A stretch of DNA of 64,000 nt from Caproicibacterium amylolyticum (lineage in GTDB: Bacteria > Bacillota > Clostridia > Oscillospirales > Acutalibacteraceae): the NCBI RefSeq assembly GCF_014467055.1, contig NZ_CP060696.1:124001-188000 (forward strand), written 5' to 3'. The position numbers and the translations under genes are program-made. Numbering within the stretch: the stretch's first letter is position 1; the number at the start of each line of letters is the position of its first letter. The notes below the pieces were generated by a model. The model ran no database searches. It was not told the DNA's origin and saw only the letters and a list, made by a program, of their open reading frames with translations. Shown piece after piece: positions 48,663 through 57,746 of the stretch.

Positions 48663-50615
48663 TTACTTTTCAGAATTCAGCTGCTCCAGTTCATCCATCC
48701 AAATGCGTGCACTGGCATCACTTGGCATGCGCCAGTCACCGCGTGGAGAAAGGGTAACACTGCCCACTTTGGGGCTGTCCGGTAGGCAGCTGCGCTTAAA
48801 CTGCTGACGGAAGAAACGGTGATAGAAGTTTTTCAGCCAGTGGAAAATTTCGGCAGGAGAATAACTGCCCTCAAATGTGTCAACCGCCATGCGGAAAATT
48901 TTTGCCGGTGTAAAGCCAAAGCGCAGAACATAATACAAAAAGTAATCGTGCAGCTCATACGGCCCGACCACTTCTTCGGTTTTTTGTGCGATTTTTCCGT
49001 CTTTCGGCGGCAGCAGCTCCGGGCTGACTGGGGTATCCAGCACGTCCAGCAGGATCCGGCCGATTTCTCCACCAAAAGACCGGGCGGCGTAACGCACCAG
49101 ATGGCGCACCAGCGTTTTTGGGATGGAAGCATTTACACCGTACATACTCATGTGGTCGCCGTTGTAGGTTGCCCAGCCCAGCGCAAGTTCAGAAAGGTCG
49201 CCTGTACCAATCACCAGACCGCTTTCCTGATTGGCAATATCCATCAGAATTTGTGTGCGTTCGCGTGCCTGACTGTTTTCATAAGTTACATCCTGAACGG
49301 TTTCATCGTGGTCAATGTCAGCAAAATGCTGATGCACAGCGGCACCAATGGATATTTCCCGAAAAGTAACGCCAAGTGCGCGGGAAAGCCCTTCCGCGTT
49401 GCTTTTGGTTCGGCCGGTTGTGCCAAAGCCCGGCATGGAAACAGCAGTAATGCCGCTGCGGGGCAGACCGAGCAAATCAAACGCGCGCGCCATTACCAAA
49501 AGCGCGAGGGTAGAGTCCAATCCACCGGAAATCCCAACGACTGCCGCATGGATGCCGGTATGCTTCAAGCGCGTTTTCAGGCCGTTTGCCTGCAGGGAAA
49601 GAATACGTTCGCAGCGTTCAGCAAGGTCGCCGGTATCCTGCGGAACAAAGGGTGTGCGTGCAAACCGGCGTTCCAGATGGCTGCGGTCAAAGGAGTAGGA
49701 GAAAGAGAATGGAACCTCAGGCGCAGGCTTCGGGCTGTCCAGCCAAGTAGTTGCGCGGCGGCGCTCCTGCAGCAGGCGCTCCAAATCTGTGTCTGCAGTT
49801 ATGATTCCGGACTCAAACAGCTTGGAAGCAGCAAGCTGGGTGCCGTTTTCCGCAATCAAATTGTGGCCGGCAAAGACCATGTCAGTAGTGGATTCGCCCT
49901 CACCCGCGTCCGCGTAAACGTAAGTGCAGTACAGCCGCGCACTCTGACTGCAAACCAGACTGCGGCGATATTCTACCTTGCCGATTACTTCATCACTTGC
50001 GGAGGCGTTCAGCAGCAGTGTGGCACCTGCCTGTGCCATAGCAATGCTTGGCGGTGCCGGAACCCATAAATCTTCGCAGATTTCTACACCAATTTTCAGC
50101 TCCGGAAGCTCGGCACAGCTGTAAATAATCCCGCTGCCCAAAAGAGTCTGTTGTCCGGAAAAGGTCACGGTAAGCGGTATTTCCGGTGCAGGCGTAAACC
50201 AGCGGCGTTCGTAAAATTCACTGTAATTTGGCAGAAAGCGTTTTGCAGTCAGTCCCAGCAGACGGCCGCCGCAGCAAACCGCCGCGCAGTTGTACAGCGA
50301 AGCACCGCAGGGTACCGGCACGCCGATAACGGCAACAATCGGAAGGCTGCGTGTTTCTTCCAGAATTTGTGCCAGTGCGGCTTCTGCCGCTTGCTGCAGG
50401 GTACGGTCGTGAAAGAGGTCGCCGCAGGTGTAACCGGTTAGGCAAAGCTCCGGAAATACAACGGCACCTACATTCTGCGCGGCGCAGTTCTTGATTTGCT
50501 GCAGCACAGCCTGCCCATTTGTTTTGCAGTCAGCTACACGGATAATCGGAGTAGCTGCGGCGGTGCGAAAAAACCCGTCCGATGGGACAGTATGTTTGGT
50601 CTGCGGTTCTGTCAT
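48663..50615 (-). CDS. nadE: Glutamine-dependent NAD+ synthetase
   Basis: NadE makes NAD from deamido-NAD, ATP and glutamine. The 650-residue protein has an N-terminal nitrilase-type amidase (Glu in VVFPELCLTGYTCG, Lys in LTAKRFLPNYSEFYE, Cys in VEICEDLW). The C-terminal synthetase has the PP-loop GISGGLDSTLALLV and GTGDLSELALGWATYNGDHMSMY. This two-domain form uses glutamine instead of ammonia. ATG 50615 has GGAGG upstream. It follows the GT2 gene at 50705 with a terminator between and appears to be its own unit. Confidence 0.95.
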   Translation of the reverse strand: MTEPQTKHTVPSDGFFRTAAATPIIRVADCKTNGQAVLQQIKNCAAQNVGAVVFPELCLTGYTCGDLFHDRTLQQAAEAALAQILEETRSLPIVAVIGVPVPCGASLYNCAAVCCGGRLLGLTAKRFLPNYSEFYERRWFTPAPEIPLTVTFSGQQTLLGSGIIYSCAELPELKIGVEICEDLWVPAPPSIAMAQAGATLLLNASASDEVIGKVEYRRSLVCSQSARLYCTYVYADAGEGESTTDMVFAGHNLIAENGTQLAASKLFESGIITADTDLERLLQERRRATTWLDSPKPAPEVPFSFSYSFDRSHLERRFARTPFVPQDTGDLAERCERILSLQANGLKTRLKHTGIHAAVVGISGGLDSTLALLVMARAFDLLGLPRSGITAVSMPGFGTTGRTKSNAEGLSRALGVTFREISIGAAVHQHFADIDHDETVQDVTYENSQARERTQILMDIANQESGLVIGTGDLSELALGWATYNGDHMSMYGVNASIPKTLVRHLVRYAARSFGGEIGRILLDVLDTPVSPELLPPKDGKIAQKTEEVVGPYELHDYFLYYVLRFGFTPAKIFRMAVDTFEGSYSPAEIFHWLKNFYHRFFRQQFKRSCLPDSPKVGSVTLSPRGDWRMPSDASARIWMDELEQLNSEK

Positions 50616-50634
50616 AATCGTCCTCCTTAGTAAA

Positions 50635-50698
50635 AACAAAAAAGGCGCTGCAGCCTGCGGAAATCCGCGCGGCGGCAGCTGCCTTTGCTTTTTTGTGG
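50635..50698 (-). terminator. Terminator after the GT2 gene
   Basis: Nested stems (AAAAAAGGC/GCCTTTGCTTTTTT, GCTGC/GCAGC and GCGGA/TCCGC) fill the space between the GT2 stop and the nadE start. Confidence 0.65.
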
Positions 50699-50704
50699 GT
50701 ATTT

Positions 50705-51688
50705 TTAGTGGGCCAGTCCTTTGCTGCGGCCATGCCTGCCAATAATGTTGGACAGACTTTCCCGCACGGTAGCGCTGCTGAAGTGGTCTGCACAGCAGTA
50801 CGCAATGGCCTGCTTCACGTGCTGCAGGTCAGAAACCAGACCGCGTGGGTCTTTGTGGCTGGAGTGCAGCTTCAAAACGAAGTAAAAGCAGTTGCTGCGG
50901 GTCTTTTTGGCCAGTGCGTGGTAGCTGTCCCGAAAGCGGCTGTACTCGCCACTCTTTTCCAGCGCCATGCGAACCATTGCGATGGCACGGATGTAGTCGT
51001 TGACTTTGCTGGAATTAATCGTGCCAAGGGTGCTGTCACTGTGCATGTTGTAGTAGTAAAGTGGCTCGTCAATGACAGCGACACGCTTTGCCTTTGCAAA
51101 GATTTCGTGCAGAATGGCAAGGTCCTCAAAGCACATATGCGGGAAGCGTACACCGGACTTCTCAAAAAGTTCCCTACGGTACATTTTGCACCAAAGAAAC
51201 GATTGTATGAGGACATCGCGCAAAAGAATATTTAAAGCTTGCTCGGTGTCATAAACACCGCGGCAGCGGAAAGGATATTCAAAAAGAATATCGTTTGAAA
51301 CCATGTGCCAGTAATAATAGCAGCAGGAGATATCCGCGTCGTTCAGCGTGCAGGCACGGTAAAGCAGCTCCAAGTAGTTTGACGCGACATAATCGTCGCC
51401 GTCAATGAAGCACAGGTATTCTCCGCGGGCAGCATCCATGCCGGCGGTACGGGCCGCCGAAACACCGGCGTTTGGCTGGTCAATAATGTGTACGCGGCTG
51501 TCGGCGGCGGCGTATTTTTGCAGCACCTCCAGGGAATGGTCACTGGAACCGTCATTAACAGCAATAATTTCGTAGGGGACATGAATGGTTTGATGTGTCA
51601 GCGAGTTCATGCACTGGCCTACATATTTCTCAACATTATAAACAGGGATGATAACGCTGATTTGGGGATTCTCTATCAGATCCGACAC
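50705..51688 (-). CDS. Glycosyltransferase family 2
   Basis: The 327-residue protein is a soluble or peripheral GT2. It has ISVIIPVYNVEKYVGQCMNS, VNDGSSDHSLEVL, AGVSAARTAGMDAARG and the metal-binding CFIDGDDYVAS. The conserved EDLAILHEIF after the mid-domain is typical of cell-surface polysaccharide transferases of the EpsJ/CpsI kind. No other surface-glycan genes touch it, so acceptor and sugar are unknown. It is a single-gene unit with its own terminator. Confidence 0.88.
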   Translation of the reverse strand: MSDLIENPQISVIIPVYNVEKYVGQCMNSLTHQTIHVPYEIIAVNDGSSDHSLEVLQKYAAADSRVHIIDQPNAGVSAARTAGMDAARGEYLCFIDGDDYVASNYLELLYRACTLNDADISCCYYYWHMVSNDILFEYPFRCRGVYDTEQALNILLRDVLIQSFLWCKMYRRELFEKSGVRFPHMCFEDLAILHEIFAKAKRVAVIDEPLYYYNMHSDSTLGTINSSKVNDYIRAIAMVRMALEKSGEYSRFRDSYHALAKKTRSNCFYFVLKLHSSHKDPRGLVSDLQHVKQAIAYCCADHFSSATVRESLSNIIGRHGRSKGLAH

Positions 51689-51783
51689 GGCTATCCGCCC
51701 TTCCTTTCACGCACACTGGTACATTTTAATAAGCATATATTTAATATCTTACTGATTTTAAAGAAAAAGTCAAGCTGTTCGCA

Positions 51784-51818
51784 GAAAATCGGACTGGAAA
51801 AAAATCCAGCCCGATTTT
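51784..51818 (-). terminator. Terminator after the VanW gene
   Basis: AAAATCGG-CTGGA (51784-51797) pairs with TCCAG-CCGATTTT (51805-51818) with a one-base bulge on each arm. It lies 60 bases past the VanW-type gene on the minus strand. Confidence 0.8.
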
Positions 51819-51876
51819 GCACATAATTGTGAAATTTAGACAATTTATTTGAACTATTTCGCTTTTTGTTCCACTA

Positions 51877-53373
51877 TCAGGCGGCAGGCTTGCTGCTGAC
51901 AGCCGAAGATGCAGCAGAGGAGGATGCTACTGAGGAAGAAGATGCGGCGGGCTTTTTGCTGGCCGCAGGTGCGCTGGAAGCAGGAGCAGAGGCACCGACC
52001 ACATAGACCGCCGCGCGCGGCGGATAATAGGAATTGGACATTGTTTCTGTTTTTACGACTTTGCCGTTTTTGTAAAACACTCGGCTGCTGGAAGCATAGT
52101 GGCCGGTCAGGGCGGTTACGGTCTGCTCACGGTAACCCGCAGACTTGGATTTATCCACTTTAATGACATCTGCCGGAGGCGGCACGGAGCCGGTTTCTTC
52201 GGATGCTGCTTCTATTTTATCCCAGCTGCCGTCATTGTAACCGTAAATATTGCAGTACATGGTTGTGCCGTCTGCGCCGCTTTGTATGTACATGGGGTAT
52301 TGGGTTGGGTTTTGAAATTTAAAATCCAGGTCCGGATAGGAAACGGTAGCGTCCAGCCCAATCGGTACATAAGAGGAAGGACTGGAATGCGGGCTGCGCT
52401 CCACAATCTTGCAGTTGGAGCGCAGGGCTGCGCCGTAGATGGTAGTGCTGCCCTGACAAATGCCGCCGCCGTAGGACTGCACGGAAACGCCGTTTTCCAG
52501 TGCGCCGGCCAGTTTGTAGCCGCTGTCTTTGTCCGCGCTGCCAACGATACCGAGGTAGGAGAACACACCGCCCGGCTCCAGCACGGTGCCATTGACGGTT
52601 TCCAGTGCTTTAGCCATGTTAAAGGTGCCGTTTTCGGTATTGTGGGATTCCGTAGTAAAGCTGCCAAGCTTCACGATTTTTCCCTGCAGGTCTGCCGCCG
52701 TGCGTTTGCAGGCAGTTTCGGTCGTTTGAATCGGAATAGAGGCCGAGTCGGACGCAGTAACAGCCTTGACGGTGTCGGTTAGCAGAGCAGACAGGTTGAC
52801 TGTAGTGCCGGGAGTACCATTTGTAAAGGTAAAATTACTGCCGTCAAATGATTGAATGGTCGGTTCCTTGGCAGCTTTGTTAACTGGCGCGGTCAGCTCA
52901 CTTAGGCGGGTTTTCAGCGTGCTTTGGTCTACCGCTGGAGTCAGAGTGTATTTCTTTGTCTGCTCCGCAGAGGAAACGGCGCTTTCACTGAGCGCTTTCT
53001 GCAGGGTAGCGTTGATGTTGTAGGAAATATGTAGGTCCTTGCCGCCCAGCTTGTAGGAGTCTTTCCCGTGAGTTAGGGTGTAGCTGCGCCCGGCGTCTTT
53101 CTTTTCCACATAGGAAACGACCGCACTGCGCGCTTTGGAAAGCGTCAGGCCTTTGAGTGAGACGCTGTCTATTTCTACATTGCCGAAGACTTGATTCTTT
53201 ACAGAACCGCTGGCAGAGGATGAAGCAGCCGGTGAACTGGAATTGCGGCTGAACAGAAGAATGCCGGTGCCCACGGCAGCTGCAGCTACGGCAGCTATCA
53301 GCACAGTTGCAAGTACAACTGTGCGGTGTTTGAATTTATTCGGTTTTTTGTGGCTGTAATGGGCATTGCGCAT
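51877..53373 (-). CDS. VanW family protein with YoaR-like domain
   Basis: 498 residues. A basic N-terminus and one helix (about residues 20-42) anchor the protein. Residues 70-220 resemble the peptidoglycan-binding YoaR-type domain. The VanW domain follows (FNMAKALETVNGTVLEPGGVFSY, YGGGICQGSTTIYGAALRS, SYVPIGLDATVSY), and a G5-like segment (GYREQTVTALTGHY) leads to a Ser/Ala/Pro tail. VanW occurs in some vancomycin-resistance clusters without a proven function and is widespread as a housekeeping gene in Clostridia. ATG 53373 has GGAGGAA upstream. It is divergent from the UgtP-like gene. Confidence 0.88.
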   Translation of the reverse strand: MRNAHYSHKKPNKFKHRTVVLATVLIAAVAAAAVGTGILLFSRNSSSPAASSSASGSVKNQVFGNVEIDSVSLKGLTLSKARSAVVSYVEKKDAGRSYTLTHGKDSYKLGGKDLHISYNINATLQKALSESAVSSAEQTKKYTLTPAVDQSTLKTRLSELTAPVNKAAKEPTIQSFDGSNFTFTNGTPGTTVNLSALLTDTVKAVTASDSASIPIQTTETACKRTAADLQGKIVKLGSFTTESHNTENGTFNMAKALETVNGTVLEPGGVFSYLGIVGSADKDSGYKLAGALENGVSVQSYGGGICQGSTTIYGAALRSNCKIVERSPHSSPSSYVPIGLDATVSYPDLDFKFQNPTQYPMYIQSGADGTTMYCNIYGYNDGSWDKIEAASEETGSVPPPADVIKVDKSKSAGYREQTVTALTGHYASSSRVFYKNGKVVKTETMSNSYYPPRAAVYVVGASAPASSAPAASKKPAASSSSVASSSAASSAVSSKPAA

Positions 53374-53560
53374 GTCTTTGTTCCTCCATGATTTTGCCGG
53401 TGCTTGATGGCAGCAGTAAAACACTTAATATATTTATTATATAATCTGTGGACCGCTATGTAAAGTTACAGCTTTGCATCCGTTTGCTGCAGAACCGCTG
53501 ATTTGGCTTTTAAAACGTTATATTTCGCACAAATTGTGCATAGCAAAAACGGCGGCAGTA

Positions 53561-53569
53561 TGGTATACT
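53561..53569 (+). promoter_or_regulatory. Extended -10 of the UgtP-like gene
   Basis: TGG followed by TATACT (53564-53569), about 50 bases before GTG 53620. No good -35. On the other strand no VanW promoter stood out. Confidence 0.5.
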
Positions 53570-53619
53570 GGTTTTTGGCGAAAGACACGCCCCCACATCA
53601 TGCAAAAAGGAGCGATTGG

Positions 53620-54756
53620 GTGAAGATACTGATTTTGACCGCGGCTACGGGCGGCGGTCATATGCGTGCGGCGCACGCATTGGAGTCGTATATTTTAAAT
53701 CATTCTGTTGGAAATCAGGTCGTGGTTCTGGATGCGCTCAAGTGCGTTGGGCCGCTGCTGAACCATACCTGTTGTGATGGATATCGTTTTTTATGTAAAC
53801 GCGCGCCAAAGGCGTTTGGTACACTGTACCGTGCTACCAATAAGGAGTCCAACATGCGGGGGATGATGTTCCGCATTAATTATCAGCAGAGCGGCAAGCT
53901 GGCCCCGACGATTGAAAGCGAGCACCCGGATGTGATTTTAAGTACCCATCCGTTTGCAACGGAAATGGTTTCGGAGATGAAAGAGCGGGGTTACAAAGTG
54001 CCGCTGGTCTGCCTTATGACAGATTACGGCCCGCATCAGGCGTGGATTGCCCCGCATGTGGACGGCTATGTTGTCAGCAATGAGGACATGGTGCCGCAGA
54101 TGGAGAAAATGGGTGTGCCGCCGGAGATTGTGCATCCCTACGGGATTCCGGTGACTGGTAAATTTTTTGAAAAGAAGGACAAAGCTGCCCTGCGGGAAAG
54201 AATCGGGCTTGATCCAGAAAAGATCACAGTGCTGTTCATGGCCGGTTCTTTTGGTGTTACCAACATCATCAGCATTTACGAGGATTTGTGCGCGCTTAGC
54301 CTTGATTTTCAGGTGATCGTTATTACCGGCAAGAACGAGCGGCTGTACCATGAATTTGAAAATGCGGTGCAGGACAGCGGCAAAAAAACGCGGCTGATTT
54401 ACTTTACGCATGAGGTGGAAAACTTTATGCATGCAAGTGACTTGCTTATCACAAAACCAGGCGGCCTGACGGTCAGCGAGGCGCTGGCAAGCGACCTGCC
54501 GCTTGCTGTTTTTGATGCCATCCCCGGTCAGGAAGAGGACAATGCCGCTTTTCTGCAGAATCACCATATGGCGGTGAAGTTAGACGAGCACGCGGACGTA
54601 GCGCAGGTGATTGCCGAAGTGCTTGAAAGTCCGGAAAAACTGCAGTCCATGCGCCGCGCCTGTGAAGCGTTTGACAAGAGCAAGGCGGCTCAGAACATTT
54701 TTACACTTATGCAAAATCTGTATGACCGGTGCCATCCGGAAAGAACGGAAAAATAG
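53620..54756 (+). CDS. MGDG synthase/UgtP-like glycosyltransferase (GT28)
   Basis: A 378-residue GT28 enzyme of the diacylglycerol glycosyltransferase/MGDG synthase family. The N-terminal lipid-acceptor domain starts ILTAATGGGHMRAAHALES, and STHPFATEMVSEMK with MTDYGPHQAWIAPHVDGYVV follows. The C-terminal sugar-nucleotide domain has FMAGSFGVTNI and the donor loop KPGGLTVSEALASDLPLAVF. It probably makes glucosyl- or galactosyl-diacylglycerol, the anchor for lipoteichoic acid. GTG 53620 has AAAGGAG 7 bases upstream; an upstream in-frame start would include promoter sequence. Confidence 0.88.
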   Translation: MKILILTAATGGGHMRAAHALESYILNHSVGNQVVVLDALKCVGPLLNHTCCDGYRFLCKRAPKAFGTLYRATNKESNMRGMMFRINYQQSGKLAPTIESEHPDVILSTHPFATEMVSEMKERGYKVPLVCLMTDYGPHQAWIAPHVDGYVVSNEDMVPQMEKMGVPPEIVHPYGIPVTGKFFEKKDKAALRERIGLDPEKITVLFMAGSFGVTNIISIYEDLCALSLDFQVIVITGKNERLYHEFENAVQDSGKKTRLIYFTHEVENFMHASDLLITKPGGLTVSEALASDLPLAVFDAIPGQEEDNAAFLQNHHMAVKLDEHADVAQVIAEVLESPEKLQSMRRACEAFDKSKAAQNIFTLMQNLYDRCHPERTEK

Positions 54757-54869
54757 CCGGACACAAAAAACGCCCCTGCCTTTTGCTGTACTTTGTGCGG
54801 CTTTGGCGGGGCGCTGTTTCTACCAAAGACCTGCTGCGGCAGGCCGCAAAAAAAGTGAGGTTTTCTTTT

Positions 54870-56006
54870 TTGCAGCAGATATATCTTGATAATTCTTCCA
54901 CAACACGCGTTTGCCAGGAAGCAGCGGACGCGGTGCTGAAAACAATGACGGAAAATTTTGGGAACCCATCCTCCCTGCACGCACTGGGTTTTGCAGCGGA
55001 ACGTGCGCTGATAAATTCGCGTGAGCAGGTGGCGGCGGCACTTTCTGCAAAACCGGAGGAAATCACTTTTACTTCCGGCGGTACGGAAAGCAACAATCTG
55101 GCGGTGTTCGGCGCGGCAGAGGCACGCCGCAAGCGCGGAAACCGCATTGTAACCACCGCGATTGAACACCCCAGCGTGCTGGAACCCATGCATCAGCTGG
55201 AAAAACAAGGCTTTGAGGTTGTATATCTGCAGCCGGACAGCACCGGACACATTGCACCGCAGCAGCTTTTTGATGCAGTGAACAAAGAAACGATTCTGGT
55301 CAGTATGATGGCGGTGAACAATGAAGTCGGCAGCATTCTGCCCATTGACGACGCACGCGCCGCAATTGACCGTGCAAAAGCACCTGCCCTGCTGCACGTG
55401 GACGCGGTACAGGCTTTTGGCAAACTAAATTTGCGCCCCGGCCGCCGCAGCGTTGACCTGATGACAGTCAGTTCCCACAAAATTCACGGACCCAAGGGCG
55501 TAGGGGTACTGTTTGTACGAAAAGGTGTACACATTGCGGCACATACCTTTGGCGGCGGACAGGAAAAAGATCTGCGCCCGGGCACCGAAGCAATGCCGGC
55601 AATCTGCGGCTTTGGCGCAGCCTGCGCGGCACTGCCGAATGTTGAGGAAGAACGGGCGGCGATTGCCGAATTGAACACATATCTGCGCGCGCAGCTGTCA
55701 AAGCTACCGGAAGTGACTGTTAACAGCAGCGAGGATGCACTGCCTTATGTTCTGAACCTTTCCGCAGGGCAGGTTAAGGCGCAGACAATGCTGAACTTCC
55801 TTTCCGAACACGGTGTTTACGTTTCCTCCGGCTCTGCCTGCGCCAAGGGAGCAAGGAGCCATGTACTGACCGCACTGAACCTGCCGCGGGAACGGATTGA
55901 TTCCGCACTGCGCGTTAGTTTCTGCCGGTACAACACAAAGGCTGACTGTGACGCATTTTTGGAAGTGCTGTGCGAGGGACTCAAGACTCTGCAGCAGGCA
56001 GGGTGA
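54870..56006 (+). CDS. Cysteine desulfurase (NifS/NifZ-like)
   Basis: A PLP enzyme that takes sulfur from cysteine as a persulfide. The 378-residue protein has YLDNSSTTRVC, FTSGGTESNNLAV, HVDAVQAFGKL, the PLP lysine in SSHKIHGPKG and the active Cys in SSGSACAKGARSHVL. It is followed by thiI 66 bases later, the same order as nifZ-thiI in B. subtilis, so its sulfur probably goes to 4-thiouridine. I start at TTG 54870, 9 bases after GTGAGG; GTG 54855 lacks a ribosome site. A weak GC-rich hairpin at about 54769-54816 separates it from the GT28 gene. Confidence 0.9.
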   Translation: MQQIYLDNSSTTRVCQEAADAVLKTMTENFGNPSSLHALGFAAERALINSREQVAAALSAKPEEITFTSGGTESNNLAVFGAAEARRKRGNRIVTTAIEHPSVLEPMHQLEKQGFEVVYLQPDSTGHIAPQQLFDAVNKETILVSMMAVNNEVGSILPIDDARAAIDRAKAPALLHVDAVQAFGKLNLRPGRRSVDLMTVSSHKIHGPKGVGVLFVRKGVHIAAHTFGGGQEKDLRPGTEAMPAICGFGAACAALPNVEEERAAIAELNTYLRAQLSKLPEVTVNSSEDALPYVLNLSAGQVKAQTMLNFLSEHGVYVSSGSACAKGARSHVLTALNLPRERIDSALRVSFCRYNTKADCDAFLEVLCEGLKTLQQAG

Positions 56007-56072
56007 GATTAACAGTTGTGAGGATAAGATGGGCGGATTCGTCAGAAAATAACAAATGAGATGGAATAGAAT

Positions 56073-57245
56073 ATGAAAGAAATTATTTTAATTAAATTAG
56101 GGGAACTGGTGCTCAAGGGCTTAAACCGCCGTGTGTTTGAGGACACGCTTCTGCGAAATCTTCGCCGCCGGCTGGCACCGCTCGGTGCGTTTGACATCAA
56201 ATCACGCCAGTCCACTATTACGGTAACGCCGCAGGAAGAAGTGGATTTGGACGAAGCTGCTGACCGTGTTGGCCGTGTATTTGGTATCGCTACCTACACC
56301 CGCGCGGGGGTTGCACCAAAAGATATGGAAGCCATCAAGCTGGCTGCGGCGGAATACCTGCGCCGGCAGCTGCTTGCGGCGAAGACCTTTAAAGTAGAGG
56401 CGAAACGCTCCGACAAAAAATTTCCGCTCAATTCCCCCGCAATCTGCGCGGAAATGGGTGAATACCTGCTGGAGCAGTTCCCGAACCTTACCGTTGACGT
56501 GCATGAGCCGGACGTGATTGTGTACGTGGAGGTGCGTGATTTCGGCACCTATATCCACAGCAACCCAGTGCGCGGCGCCGGCGGTATTCCGGTCGGCACC
56601 GGCGGCAAAGCGGCAATCCTTATCAGCGGAGGCATCGACAGTCCGGTCGCCGCGTGGCAGATGGCGCGCCGCGGCTTGGAACTGACGGCAGTGCACTTTG
56701 CCAGTCCGCCCTACACCAGTGAACGCGCCGAGCAGAAGGTGGTGGACCTGCTGACACAGGTGAGTGCTTATGCCGGACGTATCCCCATGTTTACCATACA
56801 GTTTGCGCACGTGCAGGAGGAAATCCGCGACAAATGCCCGGAGGACCTTTTCACACTGCTGATGCGGCGTTTTATGATGCGTGTTTCACAGCGCATTGCT
56901 GAAAAAGAGGAGTGCCTTGCACTGGTTACCGGCGAAAGCCTTGGGCAGGTAGCAAGTCAGACGCTGCCGGCCATTTGCTGTACGGATGCCTGCGTTTCCA
57001 TGCCGGTTTTCCGCCCGCTGATTGGTTCGGACAAAATTGACATTGTGGAAACCGCCCGCAAAATTGGTACTTTCGACATTTCGATTGAGCCGTATGAAGA
57101 CTGCTGCACGGTCTTTACGCCGAAGCATCCCCGCACCCGTCCGCAGGTAGATGCACTGATTAAAGCGGAGCAGCTGCTGGATGTGGATGCATTGGTGGAA
57201 GAATGTGTGCAGACTGCTTCTGTGCGGATTATTCATGCAAAATAA
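56073..57245 (+). CDS. thiI: tRNA 4-thiouridine synthase ThiI
   Basis: ThiI adenylates and thiolates U8 of tRNA and can serve thiazole synthesis. The 390-residue form has the N-terminal ferredoxin-like/THUMP part (ELVLKGLNRRVFEDTLLRNL, and DVIVYVEVRDFGTYIHS). The PP-loop ATPase has LISGGIDSPVAAWQMARRG, VTGESLGQVASQT and the C-terminal DCCTVFTPKHP. It lacks the rhodanese domain of enterobacterial ThiI, normal for Firmicutes, where the paired desulfurase delivers sulfur directly. It probably shares a transcript with that desulfurase gene. Confidence 0.95.
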   Translation: MKEIILIKLGELVLKGLNRRVFEDTLLRNLRRRLAPLGAFDIKSRQSTITVTPQEEVDLDEAADRVGRVFGIATYTRAGVAPKDMEAIKLAAAEYLRRQLLAAKTFKVEAKRSDKKFPLNSPAICAEMGEYLLEQFPNLTVDVHEPDVIVYVEVRDFGTYIHSNPVRGAGGIPVGTGGKAAILISGGIDSPVAAWQMARRGLELTAVHFASPPYTSERAEQKVVDLLTQVSAYAGRIPMFTIQFAHVQEEIRDKCPEDLFTLLMRRFMMRVSQRIAEKEECLALVTGESLGQVASQTLPAICCTDACVSMPVFRPLIGSDKIDIVETARKIGTFDISIEPYEDCCTVFTPKHPRTRPQVDALIKAEQLLDVDALVEECVQTASVRIIHAK

Positions 57246-57263
57246 AGGGAAGTAGAAGCAAAA

Positions 57264-57668
57264 ATGGTGATTACCTATCAGGAAACAAAAGAATTTTCTG
57301 CAGAAGATTTGCAGGAGCTTTTTCGTTCCGTTCACTGGGAATCCGCAAACTATCCGGAACGGCTTGTAAAAGCCATGCACAACTCCACTGCAGTTATTTC
57401 AGCGTGGGATGGCGAAAAGCTGGTTGGTTTAGTGCGCGGGTTGGACGATGGTGCAACAGTGGCGTTTATTCATTACCTATTGGTACGGCCGGAATATCAG
57501 AAATTCCACATTGGAACGGAATTGATGAACCGGCTGCTGATGCGTTATCAAAATTTGCTTTACGTTAAAATCGTGCCGTCAGACCCGAACACCATTCCGT
57601 TTTACAAAAGATTCGGTTTTCGGCAATATGACAATTATTCCGCAATGATTATTAAGCACTTTGCGTAG
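57264..57668 (+). CDS. GNAT family N-acetyltransferase
   Basis: A compact 134-residue GNAT. The core is IHYLLVRPEYQKFHIGTELMNRLL, a Q-K-F-H-I-G variant of the usual acetyl-CoA loop, with FYKRFGFRQYDNYSAMII at the end. The front EETKEFSAEDLQELFRSVHW-like segment occurs in small GNATs beside translation genes. It follows thiI by 18 bases, so it joins that operon. The acceptor is unknown. Confidence 0.85.
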   Translation: MVITYQETKEFSAEDLQELFRSVHWESANYPERLVKAMHNSTAVISAWDGEKLVGLVRGLDDGATVAFIHYLLVRPEYQKFHIGTELMNRLLMRYQNLLYVKIVPSDPNTIPFYKRFGFRQYDNYSAMIIKHFA

Positions 57669-57746
57669 GACAGTCATTTTCTAAAAAATCAACTTATTGA
57701 GTTTTCTCTCTCAATTCATCATTTAAAGCAAAAAGAAGGGCAGCAC